A stretch of DNA of 64,000 nt from Fragum whitleyi (GCA_948146395.1 OX411558.1:38452850-38516849); one strand, 5' to 3'; positions 35,521 to 46,401 are shown, numbered from the stretch's first letter. A program made the numbers and translations. The notes: a model not told the origin generated them from the sequence alone.

Positions 35521-35585
35521 ATGAACCAGTATTTTAAAACATCTTTAAACTGAAAAGAATATTGATTTTAACATATTTTAAGAAT

Positions 35586-35937
35586 AATAATATATGAGCG
35601 AGTTTGTGGGGCGAGTTTGGAATGAAATTTAAGGTAATAAATACAATATCGATAATTTAGTCAAATTTGGACGTAATTATTGATATTCATTACATGATAC
35701 CTTTAATAAAACATGCATACAAGTTCTACATAGTTCTATGTCTTAAGAAACCAAGCAAACGCTTATAAAATACAATCAAGTCATTGAAATCTTGTAATTT
35801 AGAGCGTTTTTTACTAGTGATTTTGAGCTTTTGTAAATGGGATGTGTGTGTATTCAGAAGAATGAACGGAGCGCTGCGTGGGCGATGTAGAATAGTTTTG
35901 ATCGAGGTCAATTGAAATTTCATGACTTTGTTAACTG
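35586..35937 (+). mobile_element. M1 MITE copy, ends worn
   Basis: Lacks the left TIR; GAGCGAGTTTGTGGGGCGAG, a worn centre (GATAATTTAGTC with GACGTAATTATT), CATGCATACAAGTTCTACAT, right end TTTGTTAACTG then TA. It lies 0.43 kb beyond the innexin stop codon, facing the M1 copy at 35,165-35,520 head to head. Confidence 0.78.
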
Positions 35938-36369
35938 TAGCCGATCAGAACGCTGTCGTTTCAAAGAGTGAATTTAACTAAGATCTTAAGGGAAAAAACA
36001 CAAATAAATAACTCTACCTACTCCCTTATAGTTATATATCAAATTTAAATAATACGTTGACGACAAAAGGCTAGGACGTCTGACAGGTTCTGCGATCTTT
36101 CAGTTAATACTAGAATTCCATAGGAACATTTCTTTCTCTTTCTTCTTTTTTAAAATTCGTACCTAACCTGTTCCTTCATGACTCTCGCAAGCTCTCCGAT
36201 GTACACATCGTACTATTCGTTTAGCTGTTGAGACGACTTATGACGTCATTGAGATCGTGTTCGACAGGTGGCGTTGTTTCACCACCATACTTTCTTTTCC
36301 TTTCTTTACTTCTGGCACAAACGTGCCACCATTCATTTTGCATAAGTAAAGCCTAACATTCAATTATAG

Positions 36370-36700
36370 TCAGACGTCCTCGCCTTCGAATTCTTGACCA
36401 TTCATATTGTTTCTAATTTGTGCTGCTTTTTTACTGCGATACATATCCCATAATCCTGATAAAATTTCCGCCACCACGATATCACTAGAATTTTTTCCCA
36501 CAAGTCTCAGCGTGAAGACTCCATCATGGCGCAGGTACTCGATGGTGAAGCGGTTGGCAAGTTTTTTGTCCGGACCCGTCGATAATCTGTCCATGACACG
36601 TAGGAATTTGCGGACATATTGCATCCGGGCTGTTGGAAAGACTGTGTACCAAATCCAATTGGCAAGGCTGTAGCATGACATGATGGAAATAAATACGAAC
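36370..36700 (-). CDS. Innexin coding exon 3 (TM4 and C-terminal tail)
   Basis: The acceptor TCTATTTCAG lies just before 36,700. The first base completes Trp295 begun in exon 2, so the intron is phase 2. It encodes residues 296-404: the second half of TM4, then a basic and acidic cytosolic tail. Stop TGA at 36,372-36,370. Confidence 0.95.
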
Positions 36701-39700
36701 CTGAAATAGAAGCGATAGGGACAGTGTTAATCAAGGACAATTGTTCGTTTCAGTGCTAATTCCATATAACTTTCATTAGGTGAACAACAAAACCAATATT
36801 TTCATTTAAGTTGTTTACGATCTACCCAACATGGAATACTAAACGACTGCCTATTCTTTAATCACGTAAAATTCTCCTAAAGATAGTCAATACGTACGTA
36901 CATTTAATTTAGGGATGAGTTTATTTATTACTGCGTTTATTGAAATATGAAGTGCAATTGCCTAAGAAGCACATGGCAAATTTAGCATATGGCGTTATAT
37001 TTAAGCCATGTTCTAAGGTAATTGCGCTTGATACTCCAATAAACGCAGTGGAAACTACACGCGGCCCTTATAATTGCACCCTTTAGTTCTAAGAAACAAT
37101 AAAAATACTCAATAGAATTACAAGGGTTCAAGTTTACTTTTTGCGCGTGGTAAAAATTGCATAATCTATCTATAGATCGCATATAAAACGTTTATTGCTG
37201 GCATACAACTTTACAAACTGGGCACAAAAATCGACAACTTGGACATTATAAGAGGTATTTGTGATCAGAAAATTATATCTGCCATGCAATTTCTCTGTTA
37301 CAAAATGAAATCGGCTTGATCGAGCAAGCTTGATGGTCTTCGTCGACTCGCTATAAAAGGCAACCCAGAATCACAGCTTCGTGCTTGTAGTCCAACATTC
37401 TTTTGAAAAAAAAATCAATTCCTAACTGATCAAATAGCGATGGAGGGTTATGGAACGAGTGATTTCAGAGTTCCTAAAATACTTGACTTGTAGATACATG
37501 TACATGTATAACGTCGGGGGTCCCAATAAGATCTATTGCATTATTACAGAAACAAAGTACATCCCACCGTCCACCGTGATGAGATTGAAACCAATCGATT
37601 TTTTTTGGATTGCAATTATTTGAATTGTGACGTAATGACGTCGTCCGTCAATGGCCAAATTTTATCTTATAACGTGAAATGAAAATAACCCGGACGTCTT
37701 AAGAACGTAAATGTATAGTACAACTAGCTTTATTTCGGCAAATGTCATGGGTTATCCTAGTAAATATCCCACCAATAATTGCCCAAGACATACGCCAAAC
37801 ATACGTTTTACATGTATTTTGTGTATCACTGTATCATCCCTATGTCGTTTAAAGTTCTACCTCTTGAAAAAGACCTGTAAAATTTGGTACAAATCTGAAA
37901 TTTCTTAAAAAAAAAGTTAACACGCAAAAAGAGGTGGGCGTGATTTTCTAGACATGGATTGTAGCAAGCATGATGGACTCAAAGTAATACGCTGACGACG
38001 GCAAAGGAAGCAATAGTTATTGCAGGTTTTCAAAATTTAACAATTATCCGTAGAATAAGTGAACACGCTTCCTTTGTCATCTTGCGACAAAAGAAAACAC
38101 TTTAACCAAACATGAATCTCTCTTTTTTTTAACAGTTTGACCTGTTCAAAGGCAACTTACGTAAGATGTTCTGCTTTTGGTTTTGTACATAAATAACAAA
38201 CACATGATACTTACCAAAACCATAGGAAGATGTAGATTTTCTCCGAGAATAAATTAATTGGTAAAACACATTGGACTGTATATCTATGGATATTGTTGAA
38301 CTGTCTAATCCTAAAGTCACAATAAGTCACTCTTGGAAAACGATGTGTGGCTGTCCAATCCTCTTTACCGTTCACTAAATCGTCGAGAACTTGAAATCCA
38401 AACACGTTATAATCCGTACCTAAGAATTCGTTGAGCAAGAATAATTGTCCTATGGCGTTGGTTATGTATAAAAATTTGATAAAAAAGTACACACCCACTA
38501 AGAAATTACCATATCTCTTCCCGCATAGGATCGATAATTTAGCGGAAAGAAAATGGCGGAGTGATACACAACAAGTCGATCTACTTTCTCTCTGATTATC
38601 TAAGCATCTATCTAAATGTCGTACTACGTATTTTATAGTCCGGATTCGATTCTCCGGACTCTCGTATTGAGCGTCACTAGAAAGGGAGACAATTCTATCC
38701 ACATTAATTCCAGACTGGCCGTTTAAAAGCCTCCAGACTATGCACGGTATGTAAAACATGAGAGCTTGAACTAAGAGCATAACAGGCACCCACTGGTAAT
38801 AGTTGAGCTCTTTTCTCTCGCGCTCCTCCACGTTGTAAGGAATGTTTTCCTCTATGTGGACGTAATATGTGTTGGAGATCCAGCAAATGTTGTTCGCGTA
38901 GTCCACGTGTGTTCCTGGAAACTCAGCCGGACACCAGCACCTATAAATAGAAAATCACATTCTAAACCTGAATACAAATTATCTTTTACCTTTGTCCCCA
39001 CCCTCATCATTTTTCCTATTAATTACATCTTGTCTATCTTTTCTCTCTTGCTGTATTTTGTAAATTTGTTACATATCCATATCAAATGGAAAATATCGTA
39101 CAGCTTTGCTATATGACATAGAGTTTAGCTCCTTGAATTTCCATGTTATTTTAAGCATCGGAAACACTCGATTTGATCTCCTTTTGGAAGAGTAGCATTG
39201 CGCCATGGCCATTTCGATCAAGGTAAATCAATGTATATAAATTATCACATCTTTTTTAATAAAAACGACGTTTCGCTAGCGTATTGTCCGAGGGATAATG
39301 CATGGAGAATAACGTAATGCTTTAAGCCTGGCCTCTAAGGATGGTCTTTTCGGTACCTTGAGTCAACCTGATGAAGAGATTGGTAGATTTTTTTAAAAAA
39401 AGAATTTGAAATTGTTACAGGTACATTAAAGGAAATTACTAACAAATGTGGTCAATATAAACCAAAGACATGCTTCATTGAAACACGGTCAAACGAGTAG
39501 CACGAAACCATTGTTAAAAACCTGTTTATGGCTTTGTCTATGGAGCTTTTTGACCAGACAGGGTGAAGGCAAAGGCCCCAAGCGTCGACGTTAGAATTTA
39601 GGAAATCAATTTTGTGTTTATTAGACTAAATTACGGCTTTCATTTTTTCTGTGCGTCGTTTACATTTTTTTTCAGATTAGTTGGGTTGTTGTAAAAGGAT

Positions 39701-42700
39701 TATTTACAAGCAAAGTTAATGCTTTTTAGAGATGGTCGACATTTAAACTTTAGAAGCATTTAAATGTTTCTGATAAACTCTTTTAACATATTTGGAGATC
39801 TTACGTCAATTTACGATGAGGACTGATAAACAGATATCTAAAAGTGAGAGATTAATAGGATAAATAGTTTGTTCGATATATTTGCAGAAAAATAAAAAAA
39901 AAACAAAAACATGAGGTAACATAAGACATATCGTCTATGGTTGGTCAAAATGTCTTTATTGCAATTTGAATGATCTTGTAGGTATGACCTTTGACCATCC
40001 GTCGACGATATATATGTTACAAAGATGTATGTAAGATTAATTTCGTATGAAGCACGTAAAACAAAACGAAGGACCAACAGAGACAGCGGTGCTATGAAAT
40101 AAAGATATAAATACATGTACTAAGACCTTGAAAAAAGGGCAGACAAAGATCGGGAGCAACTGTACATTGTGTATCATAAAACCAAATGCTTAAACGTGCT
40201 TATATATAACAAACCATACCGCAAACCCCGAAACTTCAGGTTATCTTTGCCAAAGTTACAATGTTTTGATCGCCATCGACAGATAAACTTTTAACCGCAA
40301 CGCAGGTATTATCAATGATTAATGCCCTGGCAGGGCGGAGCCTAAGCAACGGGTCGTTGCACTTAAGGTTAAAGGAAATCAGCTTTTATATATAACCTAC
40401 TTCCAAACAGAGTCGACATAAATAACTCGAGACCTTATATCGTGGATTGGTAACCAAATCCTCGTATCTTCAGCTTAATCAAGCTGAAGTTACGAGGCAT
40501 TGGTAACCAAACTATGAAATGTGTTCACTCTCTCAAAGCACGGGAATCCTTTAGGTTTTAGGATACAGTTATTTGCACGCGTTAACGATGATTACCGACT
40601 GAAATTTAAAAGAACCCAAACTATTTAAAAGTAAACTCGCCAAATTACGTCACAGTTAAGCCCCGCCCTGCCAGTTCATTAATTACGCGGAATATCTATG
40701 ATTACTGGGCACTTTTCAATAACATCAAAAAACTGCTATGCTTTATTACTTAATCGAAAGACTTGTTACATGCACGTTGTATTTTGGCTCTGCCCTACCA
40801 TGTCAAATATTACAGGTAATAACAATGATTTGAAAAATGCCATGCTCTAGGCAATGTAGCCTGTTTCCCAAGCTGTCAGTTAGTGTTAAGTTAAGAATAA
40901 ATAAGGTACGCTACTCATGCTTAACTAATTCATCCTATCCAATTACCTCCCGTATTCTCAAAAATGACACCACTGATCGGCCAGTCAAATGAAACAGAAA
41001 TTATACTTTCTCTATATTTCTCCAGCTCATTTCACAATACTTCAGATCAGTGGGACGGGGGCCAGCCTATAACTAATGCAAAATTTATCACTCTCCTGTC
41101 TGTTTGTTCTGCAAATTTTCCCCAACTGACTAAAGACAATTGATTAAATATAACAAGACGCATTGACAAGATCTTGCCAAGTAAAGCGATGTAAGATTGG
41201 AATTTATTAAGGTTGAATGAAGACAGATGGGATCGCCGCGAATGATTTCAGGAAAACATTGAAAACAGAATCTAGAGACCAACAAATTGTGTTTTTCCTA
41301 GTTTATTCAGGAATGCGTTCTTATTCGTATTGTTTATTCACACGTTTGTTATTTTGCTTCTTTTATATTTCATTTCACATTGCTTTGACGGGGGGGGGGG
41401 GGGGGCATCGCAGTCAATTGACAAACTAAAGGATCGCAAGTCAACTCCTCTGACTATGATATGGCAAATTATATCGGTTATTTAAGAATAACATTCTATT
41501 AAAATATATGGAAAGTGAAATAAAACAAAGTTCGGATCGTAGTAGTTGTCATGTCGTTTAAGTTGCACACACACGAACGTGCTTTTAAAACAAGGAGCCA
41601 AAGAAGGTCTGTAAAGCTCTTATATCTTTATCATCTTCAGAGATGAAAAATAAATATTCGTAATAGAAATCAAAAGAGTGAAGGTTTTAAAAGTCCACAG
41701 CATTCAGAATTAATTCTGACGTGTTCCAAATAGAAACTTGTTTGGGAGCTGTTAGGAATGAACTTTCGTATGTATACATAGTCAGACAATTTTTGTTTTG
41801 GTTGATCTAGATTCTTTATTTGATGCAGTTAACAACATCGCGAAATTTACAAGCTGAATGATATTGGAATGGGTTGTGGATGAAATTGAATGAGTGTGTG
41901 GAGCGAGATTGGGTGAAATTAAAGGGAGGTAATCCATTATAACAATAATAATAATAATAATAAAATCTTTATTTAATGAAGGTAACACATTAAGAAATTG
42001 ATCGAAAGACCAATTTCTTATTTTCAATATGGCCTTCAAACAACATCAATCCTGGAGCAAACATGCATGCATACATAATCCAAGTATTTACAAAATGGAA
42101 TACCCTTTAAGGCATTGAACCCGCAACGGCCCCGCAACATGTCGGAACCCAAGATCCCTCACAATGCCGACCGAGGTTTCCAAATGGAAATTATTAGGAT
42201 ACCCCGTTCAACACTGCTCAAGCTCACCGTCTCCGAGACGACGCGAAACCATCTAGATGAACAAAATTAACGATAATTATTACCCCCCTTTGATAAAACT
42301 ATGCATACAAGTTATATAAATAGCTTCCTATTTCTTCAAGAACCAACCGGACGCTTACCATTTCAATGATGCTAGTGAACTCCAGATTTCTTTCTATTTA
42401 TATTTATTTTGAATTGAGTTGTTGATTTTATCTTTTTCGTGAATTTTAATTGTTTTGAATGGTTCGAGTGAGTGTTTGGAATGAATGAATGGAATGCTGA
42501 CTGAGCGATTTAGAAAGGTTTGATTGAGATGAGTGTCAATTTCACGATGTACTCAACTATTGGTGGATATATAAGGAAAGTAATTAGGCAATAACTTTGG
42601 ATCCTTTAAAAAGGCGTTACTCTCCCTTTTGGCCGACGTTTTTAGAAAATATAACTATTCAGATATTTCTACAAGTAAACTTACAAAATGTGTCCATTTC

Positions 42701-44128
42701 CTTGTACCCACCTGTTTAAAAGTGACATGGTAATAGTTTCACTTAACAAAGCTTACTTTTAACAATATTTTGAAGTCTCTTTGTTTTATGATGGTTTACT
42801 GGGCCTTGCCTTCATTCAACCAAAATACTCTCTGTATCCACCCTTATTCCATATAACCTTTACTATACCGTAATACCCCCATTAAGCTGATCGCAATAAG
42901 AAATAAGCATATTTTGAGTAAAATGTCACCAACATTCATACGAAGATTTATTGCAATTGTTCCTATTGATTGGAAGGGATAGGTTTTGAAGTCTTCAAAG
43001 TAAAAATTTGCCATTCCCTGCAAAGCCTATGTTTTTCTAAAGGGTCATCTAAAGAAAATATATACATATCAATTTATTTGAAATGATAGGGGAGTAGAAG
43101 ATTTCTTAAGAGTTCAATACAAAAAGATTGGTCCTAAAGCACCTCCCAGCCAAGTTCCGCTGAAAGTTGCTCAACTCTCAAGAAGAAGAAGATTGTTTAA
43201 GATGTTGGTGAAAATTAGCCCCTTCCTGCCTCGCCAACCTTAATTGGCCAATCAGTATTTTTGAAAAAAACCAAAACAAACAAACAAGAAGATAGTCACC
43301 CAGGGATCATTTCTGCCACATTTGGATGAAATCCGCCAATGGGTCTAGTAGAAATGTCAAAAGAAAAGTTAACACACGAATGGACGGACGCACGCACAAC
43401 AAACACATCGCCATAGCAATATCATACTGGCCTTCAGCTAACGTAGGTTATAAAAGTGCAAGTCGGACCAAGACCATCTTTGAAACTTTTTACCCCATAT
43501 TGAATAAGTGATTTAATAGGTTAACTTTTAATTGTTATCTTCTATTTTTCAATTATTTTCAACAATAGAAGTATCTGAATACCTACACAATGATTTCACC
43601 GACGTCATTATAATGACGTACAGTTAAGGTGTACAATGTATATGAAGTCTAAGGGCCAACTTATTTCTGACACTTGGCGAGTATTGTTGCCCGCTCTATC
43701 AGAGTATCTCTCAGAGAGCGTGGTACCAGCCCCAGACTTATACAAATATCGACTATGTCGTTTAAATGAAATACTATTATAAATTAGACTTTTATTTCTC
43801 AAACAAGCGGCAATCCGGCAATTTGAGAAGCTACATTATAGGATCGCCGACGAATTGATAATTGCTGAAAACCGAGTGTTACATTTCTTTTCCACTTAAA
43901 ATGAATACTACCGTTAATAATTAGGCTTTCAGCTTTAAATTAGTAGTAATCCGTTTATTTTAGCTCTTACCTTATAGGATCGCCGACGTATTGCCTCGCA
44001 CTGACAACCACTGTAAATATGATGAGAATTCCAGTCGTGTAGAGATGGTTTAGTCGGTCTACTAGATCGTCATCGTTACGGACTTTTACGTTAGCAACCC
44101 TGCCCACAGACCCAATAATACTGTCCAT
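36370..44128 (-). CDS. Innexin (gap-junction/hemichannel protein), three coding exons
   Basis: Joined exons 44128-43971, 38940-38215 and 36700-36370 give 1,215 bases: 404 residues plus TGA. Innexins form channels of six or eight subunits linking cells or opening to the outside. Seen in the translation: a short cytosolic N-terminus, TM1 at about 29-46, the signature YVGDPI at 47-52, extracellular loop 1 with Cys54, Cys56 and Cys72, TM2 at about 100-125 starting YYQW with Pro105, a cytosolic loop to about 198, TM3 at about 199-225, loop 2 with Cys260 and Cys277, then PIN and TM4 at about 287-312, and a tail of roughly 90 residues ending EDV. Length and layout fit the family. The start is the only Met giving a normal innexin N-terminus. 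No AATAAA was found within 430 bp past the stop, and the 5' non-coding exon is not located. The paralogue cannot be named from sequence alone. Confidence 0.95.
36701..38214 (-). other. Innexin intron 2 (1,514 bp)
   Basis: GTAAGTATC donor to TCTATTTCAG acceptor. AT-rich, no M1 copy or other repeat end recognised, in contrast with intron 1. Short open frames inside are not supported as exons. Confidence 0.85.
38215..38940 (-). CDS. Innexin coding exon 2 (loop 1 to TM4)
   Basis: The acceptor CTATTTATAG lies before 38,940. The first base completes Arg53, and the exon opens with CWCPAEFPG, the usual start of loop 1 in this family. It holds the last two loop-1 cysteines (56, 72) plus Cys54, TM2, the cytosolic loop, TM3, loop 2 and the first part of TM4 ([10 protein letters not shown]). 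Donor TG|GTAAGT after 38,215. If the donor is ignored, a stop follows at once. Confidence 0.96.
40327..40674. mobile_element. M4 MITE copy in innexin intron 1
   Basis: CTGGCAGGGCGGAGCCTAA at the left and TTAAGCCCCGCCCTGCCAG at the right; the right TIR is better preserved than at 34.4 kb. The internal stem CCTCGTATCTTCAG/CTGAAGTTACGAGG has one mismatch. Collinear with 34,071-34,421 throughout. Confidence 0.87.
41392..41405 (+). repeat. G14 homopolymer in intron 1
   Basis: Fourteen consecutive G after TTTGAC. On the transcribed (minus) strand it is C14. Confidence 0.9.
41826..42558 (+). mobile_element. M1 MITE copy with nested insertion
   Basis: Left TIR CAGTTAACAACATCGCGAAA, AAAGGGAGGTAATCCATTAT, then about 315 bp of foreign sequence, then the second half of the centre (GATGAACAAAATTAACGATA) and a right TIR of CAATTTCACGATGTACTCAA. 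The insertion falls within the central hairpin. Confidence 0.88.
41941..42255 (-). mobile_element. LINE-like 3' end nested in M1
   Basis: On the minus strand the fragment ends with AATAAA (41,973-41,968) followed by a run of ATT trinucleotides, a common 3' tail of some invertebrate non-LTR retrotransposons. The body (CCGACCGAGGTTTCC, CAACATGTCGGAACCC on plus) is richer in GC than its surroundings. No reverse transcriptase is present. A clear target duplication was not found. Confidence 0.6.
43085..43430 (+). mobile_element. Decayed H-type element in intron 1
   Basis: Degenerate core words (CCAGCCAAGTTCCGCTGAAA; GGATCATTTCTGCCACATTT; CCGCCAATGGGTCTAG) followed by AATGGACGGACGCACGCAC and ATCGCCATAGCAAT. 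These are the order and composition of the right part of H elements. The end hairpin is not recognisable. Confidence 0.5.
43836..43873 (-). pseudogene. Fossil duplicate of the end of innexin exon 1
   Basis: Over 38 bases the minus strand aligns without gaps to the last 38 bases of exon 1, with 28 identical by my count, including CGTCGGCGATCCTATAA. Translated in the exon's frame it reads [12 protein letters not shown], against [12 protein letters not shown] in the live exon, and is followed by GTAGCT at the place of the donor. An in-frame TAA three codons upstream shows it is not a usable exon. Confidence 0.75.
43971..44128 (-). CDS. Innexin coding exon 1 (N-terminus, TM1, YVGDPI)
   Basis: ATG at 44,128-44,126 opens [10 protein letters not shown]. 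The acceptor TTTCTCGTTACAG precedes the exon, leaving G before the ATG, so translation begins at the second base of this exon. The exon ends ATAAG|GTAAGAGC (phase 2). The reading frame stays open upstream through the minisatellite, but that part lies on the intron side of the splice site. Confidence 0.93.
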
Positions 44129-44130
44129 CC

Positions 44131-44368
44131 TGTAACGAGAAAGAAAAATTTGGTCAGTGATGTAACGAGAAAGGAACATTTGGTCAGTGATGTAACGAGA
44201 AAGGAACATTTGGTCAGTGATGTAACGAGAAAGGAACATTTGGTCAGTGATGTAACGAGAAAGGAACATTTGGTCAGTGATGTAACGAGAAAGGAACATT
44301 TGGTCAGTGATGTAACGAGAAAGGAACATTTGGTCAGTGATGTAACGTGAAAGGAACATTTGGTCACA
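44131..44368 (-). repeat. 30-bp minisatellite made of branch point plus polypyrimidine tract
   Basis: Eight 30-bp units; six (44,161-44,340) are identical. On the gene's strand each has CACTGAC (branch-point-like), then TTCCTTTCTCGTTACA, the same wording that forms the real acceptor next to exon 1. In all but the last unit the final G of CAG is T, so no unit offers an AG. The unit nearest the exon ends ACAG|GATGG. In frame the array would read as a ten-residue repeat [10 protein letters not shown], which I judge non-coding. Confidence 0.92.
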
Positions 44369-44760
44369 GTGATGTTACAAACGAGGAAAAGTTTTGATCT
44401 GTGACGTAACGAAAAAAGAAAAAAAAAATGTTCAGAGATGTAATAGAAAAAAGGTCGGTGATGTAACAAAAGAAAAAAGAAACGTTTAGGTGTGTGATGT
44501 AGAGAAAAGGAAAAGTTTTGGTCAGTGATGTAACAAAAAAGTAAAAGTTTTTGTCAGTAATGTAACAAAAAAATAAAATAAAAATAAGATAAAAAAATTG
44601 TTTGGGATGTAACAAAATACAAAAAAAATGTTGTCAGTAATTGGACAAAAAAGAAAATATTTGATCTGTCATGTAACAACAACAACAAAAAGCCTTTACC
44701 TGTGATAAAACGAAAACATAAGTTTAGGTCACTGATGTAACGAAAAATAAAAAGAAAAAT
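44369..44760 (-). repeat. Degenerate extension of the same minisatellite
   Basis: Worn units of 30-50 bp with GATGTAAC and GGTCAGTGATG on the plus strand continue away from the exon. On the gene's strand the tract is strongly pyrimidine-rich, with a single AG (44,400-44,399) between the acceptor and 44,667. Confidence 0.8.
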
Positions 44761-45194
44761 ATTCAGAAAATCAGGAAAATAGTACTTATCCAACAAAGAA
44801 TATGGAGTCATTTCAAATCTGTTACGGAAAGAAAAAAATTCAGTAAAACAAGATACTAAATAAAAGAGATAAAGACATATTTTTTCCATCAATTTAGAAT
44901 AGCATTGTCCATACTATGACGAAAATAAAACAGGTTATCATAAAATTAGGCAAATGTGTTCTTTATTTCAAGTTAAACGACCATAATGGGATGTCAAATA
45001 TCCATTGAAAATAACACACAAAAAACATAAAAAAAAATTGAACTACAAATAAAGTTAAACTATCTTGAATGCCTGTAATCGTACATTCTGTCAATGAAAG
45101 GCAACATATAACCGCCTATTTCATTCAATTTGATCAACATCAGTGTTATCTTATTAACTCGCCCATCGCCTCATTCCGACACCATTTTTAATAT

Positions 45195-45618
45195 AGTTAA
45201 AACACCGTGAAATTGACCTTCATCTCGATCAAAAACCAATCTTAATCGCTCACTCAGAGCTCTTTTCATTCATTCTAAACACTCACTCAAGTCGCTCAAA
45301 AACGCTCTAAAATCACTTAAAAGATCAGATTAACAACTACATGTACATCCAATATAGATATAGCTAGAAAAAATCTTAATTTCACTAAAAAATGAAATCA
45401 TGAGTGTCTGATCGATTTTTGAAGAAATAAGCAGCAATTTATTGAAATTGATTGCATGTTTTATTAAAGGGAGATAATTAATATCCGGAACAAAATAAGT
45501 GATATTTGATTACCTCCCTTTTTACTTCACTCACATCCCGCTCTTCCCTTTCATTCAATTTAATTCTAATAACATTCCCAAATCATTCACCTTGTCAATT
45601 TCACGATGTTATTAACTG
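45195..45618 (-). mobile_element. M1 MITE copy, near full length
   Basis: Preceded by TA; GTTAAAACACCGTGAAATTG left, CAATTTCACGATGTTATTAA right. The AATTTTGTTC arm of the centre is largely deleted (AATATCCGGAACAAAATAAG). Confidence 0.87.
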
Positions 45619-45976
45619 TTTCAATCAACATGACAATTTCTGAATGTTTTATACATTACCAAACAACAAAGGTAAAAGGGGTAAAATGTTAATGGTTCTG
45701 CATTTATGAAAACCTCAGAGGCATGTTCAAGTCTGCGATTCAAGCATATCGAATTCGCCCATTATCTAACGTATCAAAAACAGAACCGCGGAAATTAAGA
45801 ACTTAATAATGCCGACTTTTGTTTAAAAATCGAAATTCTTGGAGAAAAATGGTGTCTGCATTGAAATTCTGCCAGATTAAAATGTTAAAATATAACGTAT
45901 TCTGTAAAGATAATGCTAGAAAATTAACTTCAAGGCAACCAGTGATGGACCCTATATGAACAATTCCTCGAGCAAA

Positions 45977-46401
45977 AGTTAAAAAAATGTGAAATTCGCA
46001 CTCATTCTGTTCTAAATCATTCTAAGTCAATCACTTATTATATAATAGGCGCCCCATTCATTATTTCAAACACAAACGCAAATCATTCAAAACGCCCCAA
46101 AGTCCCTCAAACACTACAATCAAATCGCTCCAAAAATTATATTTGCCCTTTTGATTCGTGACGACGTGTATATCTTTTTTATATAGAACTCCTACTCCTG
46201 TTATCTATAAATCTCATTATTTAATTAAAGGAGGGGGGAGGGGAATGAATAACGCTTATTCATCCAACTTGAACGAATTTTGCGATTTTGCATAATCCAC
46301 TTTTCGTTACCGTTCAAAACTCATTCATCCCACTAATTCAAATTCGCTTCCAATTCTTTCCAAAATACCTCACCTCGAAAACGTTGCGATATAACTTACT
46401 G
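45977..46401 (-). mobile_element. M1 MITE copy, second subfamily, old
   Basis: ATGTGAAATTCGCACTCATT left; centre ATAACGCTTATTCATCC pairs partly with GAACGAATTTTGCG; right end TAACTTACTG then TA. An A/G-rich expansion (GGAGGGGGGAGGGG) replaces GGGAGGTAAT. Confidence 0.75.

Larger units (their letters stand above)
38941..43970 (-). other. Innexin intron 1 (5,030 bp)
   Basis: Donor AAG|GTAAGAGC at 43,970, acceptor CTATTTATAG ending at 38,941. It contains an M4 MITE, a G14 tract, an M1 copy with a nested LINE-like tail, a decayed H element and an exon-1 fossil. The remainder, including 38,941-40,326, shows nothing recognisable. Confidence 0.85.

Noticed and set aside
36407..36673. 88-codon plus frame antisense to innexin exon 3
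   Set aside because: Shadow of the real coding exon on the other strand.
44161..44340. CRISPR-like array of identical 30-bp repeats
   Set aside because: Units are directly adjacent with no spacers, and the DNA is animal nuclear sequence.
44129..44359. N-terminal extension of the innexin by seven or eight copies of a ten-residue repeat, in frame with the start codon
   Set aside because: A consensus acceptor (TTTCTCGTTACAG) separates it from the exon, the innexin N-terminus from [10 protein letters not shown] is already complete, and the repeat on the opposite strand is also open, as expected for a stop-free 30-bp unit.
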